DNA of 64,000 nucleotides from an uncultured Mycoplasma sp. (GCA_947039955.1 CAMRAC010000002.1:1-64000), one strand, 5' to 3'; positions 10,776 to 21,377 are shown, counted from the stretch's first letter. Notes: generated by a model from the sequence alone, not told the origin. Numbers and translations: made by a program.

Positions 10776-12077
10776 TTATTTATTGTTATATTTAATCAAC
10801 ATATCTATAACTAAGTCGTTAACAATTTGTGGTTCAATTTTATCTTTTGGAAGCATTCCTTCAATCATTTTAATATCTTCAATATTGTATAATTGAGCAA
10901 GTTTCTCATAGTGTTCTTGGTAATCAGAATCTTTAGCTTCCAAATTTTCTTCTTTAGCTAAATGCGCATATAACAATGAAGTGGCAATATTTTTCTCAGC
11001 TTCAACTGTAAGCTCTTTAGTAATATCTTCGCCTGTCAATTTTGACATTGATAAATATTCTTTTTTACTCATACCTTGTTGCTTTAAACTATCTTCAAAT
11101 CTTTTCATTAATGTTTGCACTTCTTTTAAAACTAATGTTTTAGGAACCGGTATCTCATTTTGATCTAACAATCTTGAGAATACTTCATTTTTAAATTTAA
11201 TTCTTGATTTTTCAGCATTTTCTCTTTTGGTTAAATCTGTTAAATAAGCATTTAATTCTTTTGCGTTTGTAACATTTTTAATGTGAAGAGTTTTGATAAA
11301 GTCTTCATCTAATTTTGGTAAATCTAAAGTTTTTATTTCTTTAATGTTTAATTTGAATTCAACTTCTTTTCCTGCTAAATCATCCACGTGATAATCTTTA
11401 GGGAAAGTAACATTAATACTTCCTTCATGACCTAATTTTAAACCAATCAATTTATCTTCAAATCCAGGAATAAAACTCCCTGAACCAACTTTTAATTCAA
11501 AGTCTTCAGCTTCTCCACCTTCAAAGGCTTCTCCATCATTAAATCCTTTAAAGTCAAAAACGATAGTGTCACCTTCTTCAACTTTAACTTCTTTACCTTT
11601 TTTAGGTAATAGAACAGCTGTTTTAGAAAGTAATTTTTCTTCTTGTGCAGTTACAGATTTTTTAAGTTTTGCTTCTGTTTCTTCATTATCAAGAGAAATA
11701 CCTAATTTTTTGTAATCTTTTAATTTGAAGTCAGGGAATAAAGGGTAAATGAAAATGATTTCTAATTCTTCGTTTGTTACTTTTTCAACTGTATATGTTG
11801 GGTTATCTAAAATGATTTCGTCATCGTTAATTTCTTTAGAAGCAATTACTACATATTTATCAAGTAAAGACATAATTCCTTTTTCTCATATTTGACCTTC
11901 AGCAATATACTCTTTAGCTTTTATTAAAGGAACTTTACCTTTTCTAAAACCTTTGATGCTTAAATTTTTGGCAAGTTGTTCAAATGCTTTGGTTTGCGAT
12001 TTTTTTCACTCTTCACTTGGTACAGGAAGAACGATTCTCATTTCAGATGTTTTTTTATCTATTGTTTTTTTTATCAT
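10776..12077 (-). CDS. tig: trigger factor (ribosome-associated chaperone, PPIase)
   Basis: The 433-residue protein binds nascent chains at the ribosome exit tunnel. The N-terminal ribosome-binding signature is [19 protein letters not shown] near residue 40 (usually GFRxGKxP). The FKBP-type domain spans about residues 155-240 ([33 protein letters not shown]...[11 protein letters not shown]). The C-terminal helical arms follow (about 250-420). The start at 12077 has GAGAGA upstream on the minus strand. The first 68 residues contain two TGA-encoded tryptophans. Length agrees with the family. Neighbours are secA downstream and a DUF3196-type gene upstream, the same tig neighbourhood as in Mycoplasma genitalium (from memory). 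Confidence 0.93.
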
Positions 12078-12133
12078 ATTTTATCTCTCAATTCTTGGTT
12101 TTAGATTTTTTAAAACTATTATAAAAGATTATA

Positions 12134-12826
12134 CTAACTTTTTGAAATAGTTTTAAAAATTTTGGTGGCAACTTCATTACCCTCAATCATTTCCATGTTA
12201 CCTAATAGTGCTCTAGACACTAAGATGATTTCATCAACGTGGTTGACATAATTCATAGTTAGATTCTCAGGAAATATCAATGATATATATATTAGGAAAG
12301 ATTCCATTGCAATTCTTTTGACAATAGGATCTTCGATATTTGCTGCTTCAATAGCAATAATATTTTCTATACAGTATTTTGAATCGAAAATAGATGTCAT
12401 TTTAGAAGGGTTGACAGTTAGTTCTCCGATTTTGAAATCATAATTTAGTTTTTGAACTATTAAGCTTTCAATAAAAATAGTTTTAGCATTGTTTGCAATA
12501 GTATTTGAAACTAAGATTTTTTGAATTGTGTCTTCATAACCTACTCAATTAAATTGAGATATTTGGGTTAAAGCTAAAGATTGTCTACCGTTTTCAATAC
12601 CTTCTCCAAGTATTTCCAATAACTCTTCTCTGTTCATTGTCATTTTCTTCTGATCAAAAGAAATAGAATACTCTTTAAATAGTTCTTTCATTTCTCTTTC
12701 ATGCTCAGACGGTATGTAGGGCATTGATAATTCTTTTTTTAGCAATAAAACAGCTTGATCTAAATCAGACTCTCTTATTTTTTTAATCTCTTGGATTATT
12801 TCTTTGTAGTAGTTTTTTTCATTCAT
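12134..12826 (-). CDS. DUF3196-type Mollicutes protein
   Basis: The 230-residue protein is soluble and largely helical by composition. The N-terminal half has YKEIIQEIKKIRESDLDQAVLLLKKELSMPYIPSEHEREM, close to the Mollicutes-only DUF3196 family (M. genitalium MG237 type, next to tig there). Function is unknown. The C-terminal half repeats short hydrophobic helices in a pattern like HEAT/TPR proteins (AIEAANIEDPIVKRIAMESF), which would suit a scaffold role, but this is inference. It lies between tRNA-Arg and tig on the same strand. No ribosome-binding site is seen; a TATTAT 9 bases upstream of the ATG could give a leaderless message. Confidence 0.65.
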
Positions 12827-12871
12827 ATATTAATAATAATATCTTATTTTCGTAAAAAAAGCAAAAAAAAA

Positions 12872-12947
12872 TGGCGATCACGGGAGGATTCGAACCTCCG
12901 ACCACATGCTTAGAAGGCACGTGCTCTGTCCCCTGAGCTACGCGACC
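12872..12947 (-). tRNA. tRNA-Arg (anticodon UCU)
   Basis: Read on the minus strand, the acceptor stem is GGUCGCG with CGUGAUC, with discriminator G and encoded CCA. The D arm is GCUC/GAGC. The anticodon stem CGUGC/GCAUG encloses CUUCUAA, giving UCU. The T arm is GGAGG/CCUCC around UUCGAAU. UCU reads AGA/AGG, the dominant arginine codons in this AT-rich genome. It lies between uvrC and the DUF3196-type gene. Confidence 0.95.
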
Positions 12948-13036
12948 ATTTAATAACTAAATTTTATCATAATTATTTTATATTGATTAAATTTAAATGA
13001 TTGTATTTATTTATTCAAATTTTAAAATTATAATAT

Positions 13037-14713
13037 CTAGTTTTTAAAGACTTTCATAATTTCCTGAGCAACACTTAATGAGACAACTTTTTGCAATTCC
13101 TCTAATGTAGCATTGTAAATATTGTTATAAGTTTTAAAATGATTTAAAATCTTGATTTCAGTTTTAGGCCCTATACCTTGAATGTTTGCCAATACACTTT
13201 CCAAACTACTTTTTGAATTTTTATTACGATGAACAGTTTTAGCAAATCTATCAACTTCTTCTTGTATACCACTTAAGAATGAATAAGCCTTCTCATTAAT
13301 TAATTTTTCTTGACGATTTTCTAAAAGTAAAAAACTTGTCTTGTGTTGGTTATTCTTTACAAGTCCAACTATTGGTATGTCAATGTTTAATTTACCAAGA
13401 GCAAATCTAGCTTCATTTAATTGTTGAATTCCTCCATCAACAATTAACAAATCTGGTATTTGATTTTCTTTATTGAAATATTGAGTCAAACCTTGATTCA
13501 TATACTCAACATCACCTCTTCTATCAGATGCTGTAATGTTGAATTTTCGATATTCACTTTTTTGAGGTAAACCATTTCTATATGAGACAATAACCGAAAC
13601 TGGGTTGGAGTTTCTAGTATTTGAATTATCAATCATTATTATGTGATTCAAATTTTCTTTGTCAATCGTATTTTTTAAAAAATCTAAACCATTGCTAACC
13701 ATTTCTTGTTTGTGTTTATATTCTAATATTTTGAAGTCTATATTTTCTTTGGCATTTTTAAGTGATAAATTAAGAATGGCTGAATATTTACCTTGCTTTG
13801 GAATAATTAAATCAGTTTCAAAAAATACATCATCAGAATCAAGGTTTAGATTAGTAACTAGTTTTTTAGGTAATTGTTTGTTTTGGTAAAATTGATTAAT
13901 AAATTGTCTAATTGTGTCACGAATGGATATAGTTATTTCAACAGTGTAAATATCACTATTTACTAAAGAACCATTTCTATAAAATTGAATACAAAAAACC
14001 ATGTAATTATTATGGGTTGTTCCTGATATAACATCTAAATTTTCATTACTCTTTAATTCTACTGTCTGAATATCTTTGTTCATCGACAGAAACTTGATAA
14101 CACCTTTTATTTCATGTGCTCTTTCAAATTGTTCATTTTCAGAAAATTCATACATTTTTTTAGTTAACTCTTGTAAGAAATCATTATTGTTTTTAGAAAG
14201 AGTTTGTTTAGCAAATGTGAATTTATTTTCTCAAAATTCTAAAGATTCTTTTTTGATGGGTAATCCATTTTTATAAAAGCATTCACTTTTTAAAAAGTTT
14301 AAAATAATCTTTGAATTTCCGTTGTTTAAATATGGTCCATAAAATAGATTGTGTTTAGATTCTTGTTTAACGGTATATTTCAGAGAAATAGATAAACCAT
14401 TTTTATCTAAGAAAAGATTGATGTATGGATATTTTCGATCATCTAGCAAACAAACATTATAAAAAGGTTTGTATTTTTGTATTAAATTTCTTTCTAGGAT
14501 GAGTGCTTCATTTTCGTTGTTGCAAATTATTGTTTCAAATGATTTTATCTTCTCGACCATTTTAGTTGTCTTGAATGAGTTAATAGAACCTGCATAGTAG
14601 TCAGACATTCTTTTCTTAAGGTTCTTAGCCTTACCTACATAGATAACATTTTTATTTGTATCTTTTCATAAGTAGACGCCCGAAAGCTCACTTATATTTG
14701 CTAAATCAATCAT
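13037..14713 (-). CDS. uvrC: excinuclease ABC subunit C
   Basis: The 558-residue nuclease makes both incisions in nucleotide-excision repair. The GIY-YIG domain is at residues 8-90 (SGVYLWKDTNKNVIYVGKAK, with GVY...YVG). A UVR domain for UvrB contact is near residue 190 (ENEQFERAHEIKGVIKFL). The RNase H-like second nuclease spans about 340-480 (SVIVSYRNGLPQKSEYRKFNI, then LLIVDGGIQQLNEA). A helix-hairpin-helix pair closes the protein (ANIQGIGPKTEIKILNHF). It is a little shorter than the usual 590-610. The start overlaps the thioredoxin stop as TAATG, so the two are translationally coupled. uvrA and uvrB are not in this window. Confidence 0.94.
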
Positions 14714-15042
14714 TAGATTAAGTTATTGATTTCGTCAATCATTACTTGTGTAGGAACATACTCGTGTTTAATTGTGACTATCTCACCATTTTTTAAAAAT
14801 ACATGTGTAGGTATTTTTAAAACTTGGTATTTACTCTCAGCATCTTTAAATAAAAGAGATTCTTCAGCATCCACTTTAATAAATTGAACTTCCTTATTTC
14901 CTTCAAAGTGTGCAACTAGTTCATCGACAATAGGTTCCATCATTACGCAGTCGCCACATCATTCTGCAGAAAATATTAAGTATGTTACATTTGATTTCTT
15001 CAGTGCGTCTTGTGCGTCTTTTCATTTCATTTCTTTAAGCAT
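14713..15042 (-). CDS. thioredoxin-like protein
   Basis: The 109-residue protein has the thioredoxin fold. The redox motif is AEWCGDCVMMEPIVDEL near residue 28, where classical thioredoxin has WCGPC; the Pro is replaced by Asp. FIKVDAEES and KIPTHVFLKNG (with the cis-Pro in IPT) follow. A Cys-Gly-Asp-Cys site is seen in some divergent thioredoxin-like proteins, so calling it the general thioredoxin of the cell is uncertain. It is coupled at both ends by TAATG overlaps: with the membrane protein upstream and with uvrC downstream. An internal ATG four codons in is an alternative start. Confidence 0.8.
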
Positions 15043-16166
15043 TATTTATCCTTTTTCTTTTTTAATTTTTTTTTCTGTATTTGCATACTTTGAGTTTGGT
15101 TATAGATACTCAGGTTTTCATTTTTTTTACCTTCTACAATGTTACTAAATAAAAATTCTGTATCTTCAAACTTAACTTCTTTTCTTTTCTTAACTTTTAC
15201 TTCAGCTGTAGCTGTTGCTGATGACATAACAATTTTAGGTTCATCAAATGGATTTTCAAAAGGTATTTCTATTAATTCTTCCATAGTTTTATCTTGAGCT
15301 TCCATGATTGTTGTAAATGTTGATTGTTGTTTTAGTGAATCACCCAATTCTATTAAGTTGGGTTTCTTTTTGGTTTTTGTTTTAGATTTCCTTTTCTCTT
15401 CTTCCATCATTATTTCTCTAGTGTTTTCTCCGATAATCTTATCACCAAACTCAGTTACAATAATCTTATTTCCATCTTCAAAAGAGAGATCAACAATCTT
15501 TGTTTCATACTCTTCATTAGTATTGGCTTCTTTTTTCTTTTTCGCTCTCTTGTTTAATATTTTTTTTATTGGAGATGAGTAAAGTAAGTAGAAGAAAAAA
15601 TAACCAATAAGAAGGATTGAAAAAATAACAGCAACAATTGTTCCGCCCAAAGAAAATAAAATAGATAATATTAAATTTATAATTACTCCAGAATTATTAA
15701 TATTAGGTTTTGCTCCATCATTGTAAAATGTGAAGTCTTTTCATCATGATTGGAAATTATCTGTTCATGCATCAACTCCCGGGAATGCTATTTTGTTTTC
15801 GTTTATATAAAATGAAGTTTCTATAAGCAACATAATTCCGAAGGTTAATATAAATATATTGAATCAAGAATAATGCAAAACCTTGATTTTAGATATTTTC
15901 TTGATTAAAAAAATATTGATGTTAAAGAGTTTGCAAGTTGAATAATAAATAATGAAAGCATAAAATATATATGAGTAGTATCCGAATAAAAGTCCAAATG
16001 TGTACCCTGGGATAGCAGATAAATATGGGATTTCAATGATTGATAAAATTAAAAATAAAAGAGATACTCCTATTAAAATTAAAGAAAAAAGACGACCATT
16101 AGATCATAAGTGATAGTTATTTTTTTGGAATTTAGCAGCTTTCTGAGCTTTTCTTTTCTTAATCAT
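15042..16166 (-). CDS. membrane protein with FtsK-4TM-like N-terminus and no motor domain
   Basis: The 374-residue protein starts basic (MIKKRKAQKAAKFQ) and has about four hydrophobic helices in residues 25-200 with an external loop rich in Trp and Asn between helices 3 and 4. The fourth helix region, NNSGVIINLILSILFSLGGTIVAVI, recalls the glycine-containing final helix of the FtsK/SpoIIIE membrane domain. The remaining 170 residues are cytoplasmic, Lys/Glu-rich and have no Walker motif, so it cannot be a full DNA translocase. Function is unknown; the FtsK link is a weak resemblance. It lies 25 bases after the RNase J-like gene and overlaps the thioredoxin start. Confidence 0.6.
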
Positions 16167-16191
16167 TTTTTAATTATAATATATATCTTTT

Positions 16192-17847
16192 TTAAATTTC
16201 ATTAAAAATGATAACCACCATCGGCTCTTTGTCGGTAAGTTTGAATATTTTTTTCCTTACTACTTTTCTAATTGTATCTTGAACATTATATAAACTAAAT
16301 TTTGCGAAATACTTTAATTCATCATAATAAATATTAATAACAGTGTTTTCAATTAAAATATCAGTTTTTTCCCTATCGTCAGATGTAATAACTCCGATAT
16401 ATTTAATATCTATGTGATCGAATAGTTTCTTAGTTTTTTTATCATAAAGAGCAGAAACAACAATAACACCGTCACGAGCAATAACTTCTCTTTCATAGAT
16501 TACTTCTTTCGAAATATCTCCAATTCCAAATCCATCAATAATAACATCTCCGACTTCGGCGATTCTCTCTTTTTGCGAAATTAATTCTCCATCTTTAAAG
16601 TTTGCAATTTTTCCGTTTTGCAAAGGGATAGATTTATTTTGGGTTAACCCAGCACGAACAGCTTCCTTAACAGCAACTATCATGTATCTGTATAATCCTT
16701 GAGCTGGAATAAAATATTCAGGTTTTAGGGTTTCTATTATGTTAAAGATATCTTGCTTTGCTGGTCTACAACGATAGAATTCATTATCAGTATAATCAAT
16801 TATATGAGGAGTCTTTCTTGCTAGTTCATCTAAAGCGTAAGTTGATTCTGTTTCTAAACCATTAACAGGTGCTGCGATCATTACTATATGATCGGTATTA
16901 TTAATTTTTAGATAAACATCATTATCGTCAGTTATTCTAACAAATCTTTTATAAAGTCTTTCAACAGTTCCTGAAACAATTATTACGCAACTTTTTTCTT
17001 CTTTAATTTTCTTATAATCCACAATTTTAGGTAATTCTAAATTAGGATTAGAGTTTATTAAAAATTCTAAAAGTTGGTGATATATTCTTCCATATGTAAT
17101 TACTGTTCTATTGTATTTTTTAGCTAAATCTAATATTTGTTGTAATGATGACATTTCATGATCATAAGAACCAATGATTATTCTTTCGTTTTCTTTTATT
17201 GAATTAAATTTATCATCTAATAAATTCTTGATATCAATATGTTCACTTGAAACACCGTTGAAGTTTGACATTCCTGAATCCATAACTAGAGATAGAATTT
17301 TTGGATTTTCTTGTTTGATTTTTGCAATATCAGTTTTACCATAAACTCCTAAATCGCCATTTACAAAATTAAACATAAAAATTACACTTCCATCAAGAGT
17401 TTTAAAGTTAAACCCTAATGTTCCAGGAAGTGCTCCTGCAAGTTCAATTGGTTGAACAACAATAGAACCAATTTTCTCTCCTTGGTCACCAATACTTTTA
17501 AGAGTGTGGTTTGATTTTCCTACATTGTATTTTGAAATTCTTTCTTTTATTAAGAATATTGAGAAGTCCGAACAATAAATAGTAATATTTGGAACCATCA
17601 TTAATAATCAAGGTAAAGCTGAGAATGATTCATTCTGAACATCAGTAATAAATAAACCTTTTATTCTACTGGCGTTATCTTCTAGGTATTTAAAGTTCGG
17701 AATTAAAGTATCAATTCCGTGTGAAGCTGAAATAGGAATTTTAGTTCCTGAGTTTATTACATATATTTCTTTGTCAACTTCTAAAACATAACAGTTTTTC
17801 CCGTTTTCATCTAGTCCACCTAAGGCGAAAATTCTTACATTAGACAT
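16192..17847 (-). CDS. RNase J family protein lacking the catalytic metal ligands
   Basis: The 551-residue protein has the RNase J layout: metallo-beta-lactamase, beta-CASP and C-terminal domains. VRIFALGGLDENGKNCYVLE matches the RNase J opening. Where active enzymes have HGHEDHIGALP, this one has DVQNESFSALP (residues 69-79). The metal-site Asp of IDAG is Asn (VINSG, residue 32). The later His motifs are also gone: EFYRCRPAKQD stands for SGHG, and IPAQGLYRYM stands for IPxHGEYRHL. It is therefore probably inactive as a nuclease and may serve as the partner of an active RNase J encoded elsewhere, as RNase J2 does with J1 in Bacillus. It has a GGAG ribosome-binding site and heads the minus-strand run. 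Confidence 0.85.
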
Positions 17848-17953
17848 TTTATCTCCATTTCATTTATTGATTATTCATATTATATTGAGATCTAAGATAG
17901 CTTATTGTTAAAATTATATCAAATATTAATACATTTTTCATACTTATTTAAGT

Positions 17954-17959
17954 TAAAAT
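17954..17959 (+). promoter_or_regulatory. -10 box of the DHH phosphoesterase gene
   Basis: TAAAAT ends 7 bases before the ATG at 17967, with no ribosome-binding site, which suggests a leaderless transcript. No convincing -35 box is seen. Confidence 0.4.
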
Positions 17960-17966
17960 AAATTAT

Positions 17967-18914
17967 ATGCATTTAAAAAAAATAGAAGAAATTATTCAAC
18001 AATATAAATCAATAGTGATTTTTCACCACATCAATCCAGATGGTGATTGTTTGGGGTCGCAATTTGGCTTAAAAGAGTTGATTCAAGATAATTTTCCTCT
18101 GATTAAAGTGTATGCTGTAGGTGATTCAAAAAATGTTTTATCTTTTATGGACTTTAAACATGATGAAATTCCTAGTGATGAAATATTATTAGAATCTTTA
18201 GGAATAGTTGTTGATGCCAACTTTTCTAATAGAATTCAGGATTCTGATTTAATGATGGACAAGAAAATAAAGAGTGTGTTGAGAATAGACCATCACATAG
18301 GTGGAGATGATTTAGACCCTTTATATTCTTGAGTAGATCAATCATTTTGTGCTTCTGCTGAACAAATTGCAGAATTAGCAGTAAATTTGAATTGAAAAAT
18401 TTCTAAAAAAGCAGCATCTTATATTTATTTAGGTATTTATACTGATTCAGGAAGATTTTTCTTTGATAAAACATCTTCTAGAACTTTTAAATTAGTATCT
18501 AAATTAACGAAAACAAAGTTCGATGTTCAATTTATACACAACAATCTTTCTAAAAGAACTAAGGAAGAAATTGTATTTCTTAGAGAGGTTTTGAATAATT
18601 ATGAAACCAAGGGTCACACCATTTACTACTTTTTAAGCTTTAAAAAAACTCAAGAATTAAAACTTTCAGAAGAGGGTCGTAATAGGGTTGATTTTTTAGC
18701 TAATATTCAACCTTATACTATTTGAATATTTTTTATAGAACAAGAAAACGGAGATATAAGAGTGAGATTAAGATCTAGCACTCATAATGTGCATCAAATA
18801 GCGCAAGAATATGGCGGAGGCGGTCATGAAAAAGCATCCGGTGCAGTCGTTAAAACAAAAGCGCAAATGCAAGAAATAGTTGAAAAAGCAGAAAAAATAT
18901 CTGCGTTAAAATAG
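17967..18914 (+). CDS. DHH/DHHA1 phosphoesterase, NrnA-like
   Basis: The 315-residue protein fits the NrnA family (nanoRNase and pAp phosphatase), which removes di- to penta-ribonucleotides and hydrolyses 3'-phosphoadenosine 5'-phosphate. FHHINPDGDCLGSQFGLK near residue 20 is DHH motif I, VVDAN near residue 78 is motif II, and IDHHIGG near residue 112 gives the family name. YLGIYTDSGRF near residue 155 is motif IV. The C-terminal DHHA1 substrate domain ends in EYGGGGHEKASGAV, the GGGH motif. Whether it prefers oligoribonucleotides or cyclic dinucleotides cannot be settled. It is divergent from the RNase J-like gene, both RNA-decay related. No terminator is obvious before fba. Confidence 0.88.
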
Positions 18915-18985
18915 TAAGTAAATTAAAATATGAAATAAAATTTAAACTTTTTAATATGAAATTTTAGAGTGGTTATTATAATAAT

Positions 18986-19003
18986 TTAATTTAATTAAAT
19001 TAA
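18986..19003. repeat. 18-bp perfect AT palindrome upstream of fba
   Basis: TTAATTTAATTAAATTAA equals its own reverse complement. It lies about 70 bases upstream of the fba -10 box, in a 206-base gene-free stretch. Base composition is so AT-rich that chance is a real explanation. Confidence 0.35.
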
Positions 19004-19049
19004 TAGGGTAAGTAAATTTCATAATTAAAATTTTCTAAATAATGAGATT

Positions 19050-19077
19050 TTGAATAATTTAAAATAAGTGTTATAAT
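19050..19077 (+). promoter_or_regulatory. fba promoter
   Basis: TTGAAT at 19050-19055 and TATAAT at 19072-19077 are separated by 16 bases (17 if the -35 is read as TTTGAA one base earlier). The start codon of fba is 43 bases beyond the -10, with a GGGG ribosome-binding site in between. This is the clearest two-box promoter in the window. Confidence 0.6.
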
Positions 19078-19120
19078 ATATATCAATAATAAAATTTAAA
19101 CTAAAAGGGGAATTAAAATT

Positions 19121-20011
19121 ATGAATATATTTAAAACAAAAGGTAAATCACAACTTGTTAATGCTAAAGGACTTGTTTCTAAAGCGTTTGAAGGGAAATA
19201 TGCAGTACCACACATTAACATAAATAACTTAGAATGAACTAAAACAACTTTGTTAACAGCTCAAGGAGAAAACTCACCAGTTATTCTTGGTACATCAGAA
19301 GGTGCTGTTAAGTACATGGGAGGTTACAATACTGTAGTTGGTATGGTAACTGGTTTAATTACTGATTTAGGAATAACAGTTCCTGTTGTTCTACACTTAG
19401 ACCACGGTTCAAAAGAAGGAGCTATCTTAGCTCTTGAAGCAGGATATACATCTGTTATGTATGATGGTTCACATGAAACTTTTGAAGTTAACTATGCAAA
19501 CACAAAAGAAGTAGTAGCATTAGCTAAAAAATATGATGCATCTGTTGAAGCTGAAATCGGTTCAATCGGTGGAGAAGAAGATGGAATTGTTGGAGATGGT
19601 GAAATTGGTTCTCCTGAAGAAGCAATCAAAATGGCAGCATTAGGAATTGATTTCCTTGCAGCAGGAATTGGTAACATTCACGGTCCTTACCCTTCAAGTT
19701 GAAAATCTCTTAACTTTGATGCTTTAAAAGGTTTATCAGAAGCTTGTGGTATTGGAATGGTTTTACATGGTGGTTCAGGAATACCTTCTGATCAAATTAA
19801 AAAATCAATTCAAAATGGTATTGCTAAAATTAACATTAACACTGAATTACAAATTTCAAATGCTGAAGCTATTTGAGCATATGTTGATTCAGGCGAAGCT
19901 AAAAAAGGTAAAAACTTTGATCCAAGAAAATTATATGCTCCTGGTATTAAAGCAATGGAAGAAACAGTTAAGATGAAAATTCAAGAACTTGGTTCAACTA
20001 ACAAAGCTTAA
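19121..20011 (+). CDS. fba: class II fructose-1,6-bisphosphate aldolase
   Basis: The 296-residue zinc enzyme cleaves fructose 1,6-bisphosphate in glycolysis. The zinc and catalytic motifs are present. VVLHLDHGSKEGAILALEAG near residue 88 carries the catalytic Asp and first zinc His. VMYDGSHETFEVNYANT follows, then IGSIGGEEDGIVGDGE near residue 145, the class II signature with a zinc Glu. GNIHGPYPSS and MVLHGGSGIP supply the remaining zinc histidines and phosphate-binding glycines. Length is typical (285-300). It has its own promoter and an intrinsic terminator, so it is probably monocistronic and highly expressed; the ribosome-binding site is AAAGGGGAA. Confidence 0.95.
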
Positions 20012-20027
20012 TTATTAATTAATTTAT

Positions 20028-20053
20028 AAAACAAGTATCAAGCTTGTTTTTTT
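20028..20053 (+). terminator. fba intrinsic terminator
   Basis: AAAACAAG pairs with CTTGTTTT (8 bp) around a 7-base loop, followed by a short T run, 16 bases after the fba stop. Confidence 0.7.
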
Positions 20054-20123
20054 ATATAAAAAAATTAATTTATGAAAAATAACTGATTTTTATCAAAATA
20101 TGATTCTTTTTAAAATCAAGTTT

Positions 20124-20129
20124 TATAAT
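20124..20129 (+). promoter_or_regulatory. -10 box of the nuclease lipoprotein gene
   Basis: TATAAT ends 7 bases before the ATG at 20137. No ribosome-binding site exists in the gap, so the message probably starts at or within a base or two of the AUG. Confidence 0.5.
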
Positions 20130-20136
20130 CTAATTA

Positions 20137-20712
20137 ATGATTGGTGGTATATACATTTCAAATATTAGATTTAAGAAAATAAAATTATGTTTAACAAGTT
20201 TAACTTTTTTAATTATTCCTTTTTTTGTTTTAACATCTTGCATAAAACAAAGTGACTCCATATATATTTCCGAAGTTATAGATGGAGATACTTTTCAAGA
20301 TAGTGAAAATATTAGATACAGATTATTAGGAGTTGATACCCCTGAAAGTTTTGACTCATCAAATAATTTTCTACCGACAAAAGGATTGCAAAAATTTTAT
20401 GCCAGCAAAGCTACTAACTTAAGCTCTCAAGAAATCCTTCATAAAAATGTTGTTATTAAAAAATGAAAAAAAGATTCTTATGATAGAACAGTAACAAGAA
20501 TAAATTATAAATGAAATGATCTTGCTAAGATACTTTTAAAAAATGGATTAGCAAGAATAAAATACATATCTCCAATTGAAAAAGATTTCTTTTATTATCC
20601 TGATGTTGATTATTACAATCAATTATTGGAAATAGAACAGTATGCCAAAATTAATAAAATAGGTATTTGAAAGCTCACTTTAGAAGAACAAAAAATCGTA
20701 TTTTCTAAATAG
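20137..20712 (+). CDS. secreted thermonuclease-like lipoprotein (SNase family)
   Basis: The 191-residue protein starts with a basic segment and a hydrophobic signal peptide ending in a lipobox, FVLTSC (Cys about residue 35), so it should be a lipoprotein on the outer face of the membrane. The mature part is a staphylococcal-nuclease domain. VIDGDTFQ supplies the calcium-binding Asp region, YRLLGVDTPESFD carries the catalytic RLxGIDTPE motif with its Arg, DSYDRTVTRI is the second active-site segment, and LLKNGLARIKY closes the fold. Such enzymes let mollicutes degrade host or environmental nucleic acid for nucleotides. It lies between fba and rpmE and appears monocistronic. Confidence 0.87.
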
Positions 20713-20727
20713 GAGGTCTATTTTTTA
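20706..20727 (+). terminator. terminator overlapping the nuclease stop codon
   Basis: AAATAG (which contains the TAG stop) pairs with CTATTT around the loop GAGGT and is followed directly by T residues. The stem is short and AT-rich, so the call is moderate. Confidence 0.45.
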
Positions 20728-20746
20728 TAAATTCTATTTTTTAATA

Positions 20747-20752
20747 TATAAT
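20747..20752 (+). promoter_or_regulatory. -10 box of rpmE
   Basis: TATAAT 36 bases before the rpmE ATG, with an AAAAGGA ribosome-binding site between. The -35 region is only T-rich. Confidence 0.4.
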
Positions 20753-20788
20753 TTATAAAAATACTAAAACCCGAAAAGGATTAAAATT

Positions 20789-21007
20789 ATGAAAAAAGAC
20801 ACACATCCAAACTCAGAATTATTAACAATTAAATGTTCAACATGTAACACAAACCACGAATTATTAACTACATCTAAAGATGTAACTATTGATATTTGTT
20901 CAGGTTGTCACGCTTTCTATACAGGAGACAACTCTATAGCAAGGTCAGCTGGTAGAGTTGAAAGATTCAACCGTCGTGTTGCTTCTGGAAGTTCTAAAAA
21001 CAACTAA
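20789..21007 (+). CDS. rpmE: 50S ribosomal protein L31 (zinc form)
   Basis: The 72-residue protein matches L31. It starts MKKDTHPNSELLTIKCSTCN (usually MKxxIHPxy), with two CxxC pairs, CSTC near residue 16 and CSGC near residue 37, which mark the zinc-binding form. The C-terminus keeps HAFYTG and the RVERFNRR motif. It bridges the ribosomal subunits. The second base of its stop codon region overlaps the stop of the convergent DUF1934-like gene, so the two genes meet tail to tail with no space for a separate terminator. Confidence 0.93.
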   Translation: MKKDTHPNSELLTIKCSTCNTNHELLTTSKDVTIDICSGCHAFYTGDNSIARSAGRVERFNRRVASGSSKNN

Positions 21008-21377
21008 TTTGAAACTATTAAATTTATTTCAAAGTTATTAATTAAATTATCTTTTTCATCTGTTAAGATGTATTTTAATTTAACGTCTTCATTTTCAATA
21101 ATCAATTCTTGTAAAAGAGAAATTATAATTATCGTTCCGTGTTCAGTAACAAAGTTATTTTTTATTTTTTTATTTATTTCTAAATCAATAGTTGTTGGAC
21201 CTGCATAAATAGTAACTTTTGAATCGTTGTATTCAATTCTATTTTGAATATTGTTTGAAGGTTCAATAAATTCTAAAACATTCATTCCATTATCAACAGA
21301 CTTAGTTAATTTAGAAGTAAATTCTATTTCTTGTTTTTCTTCCTTTTGTCCATAAGAAGATTTAAAAGTTATGGTCA

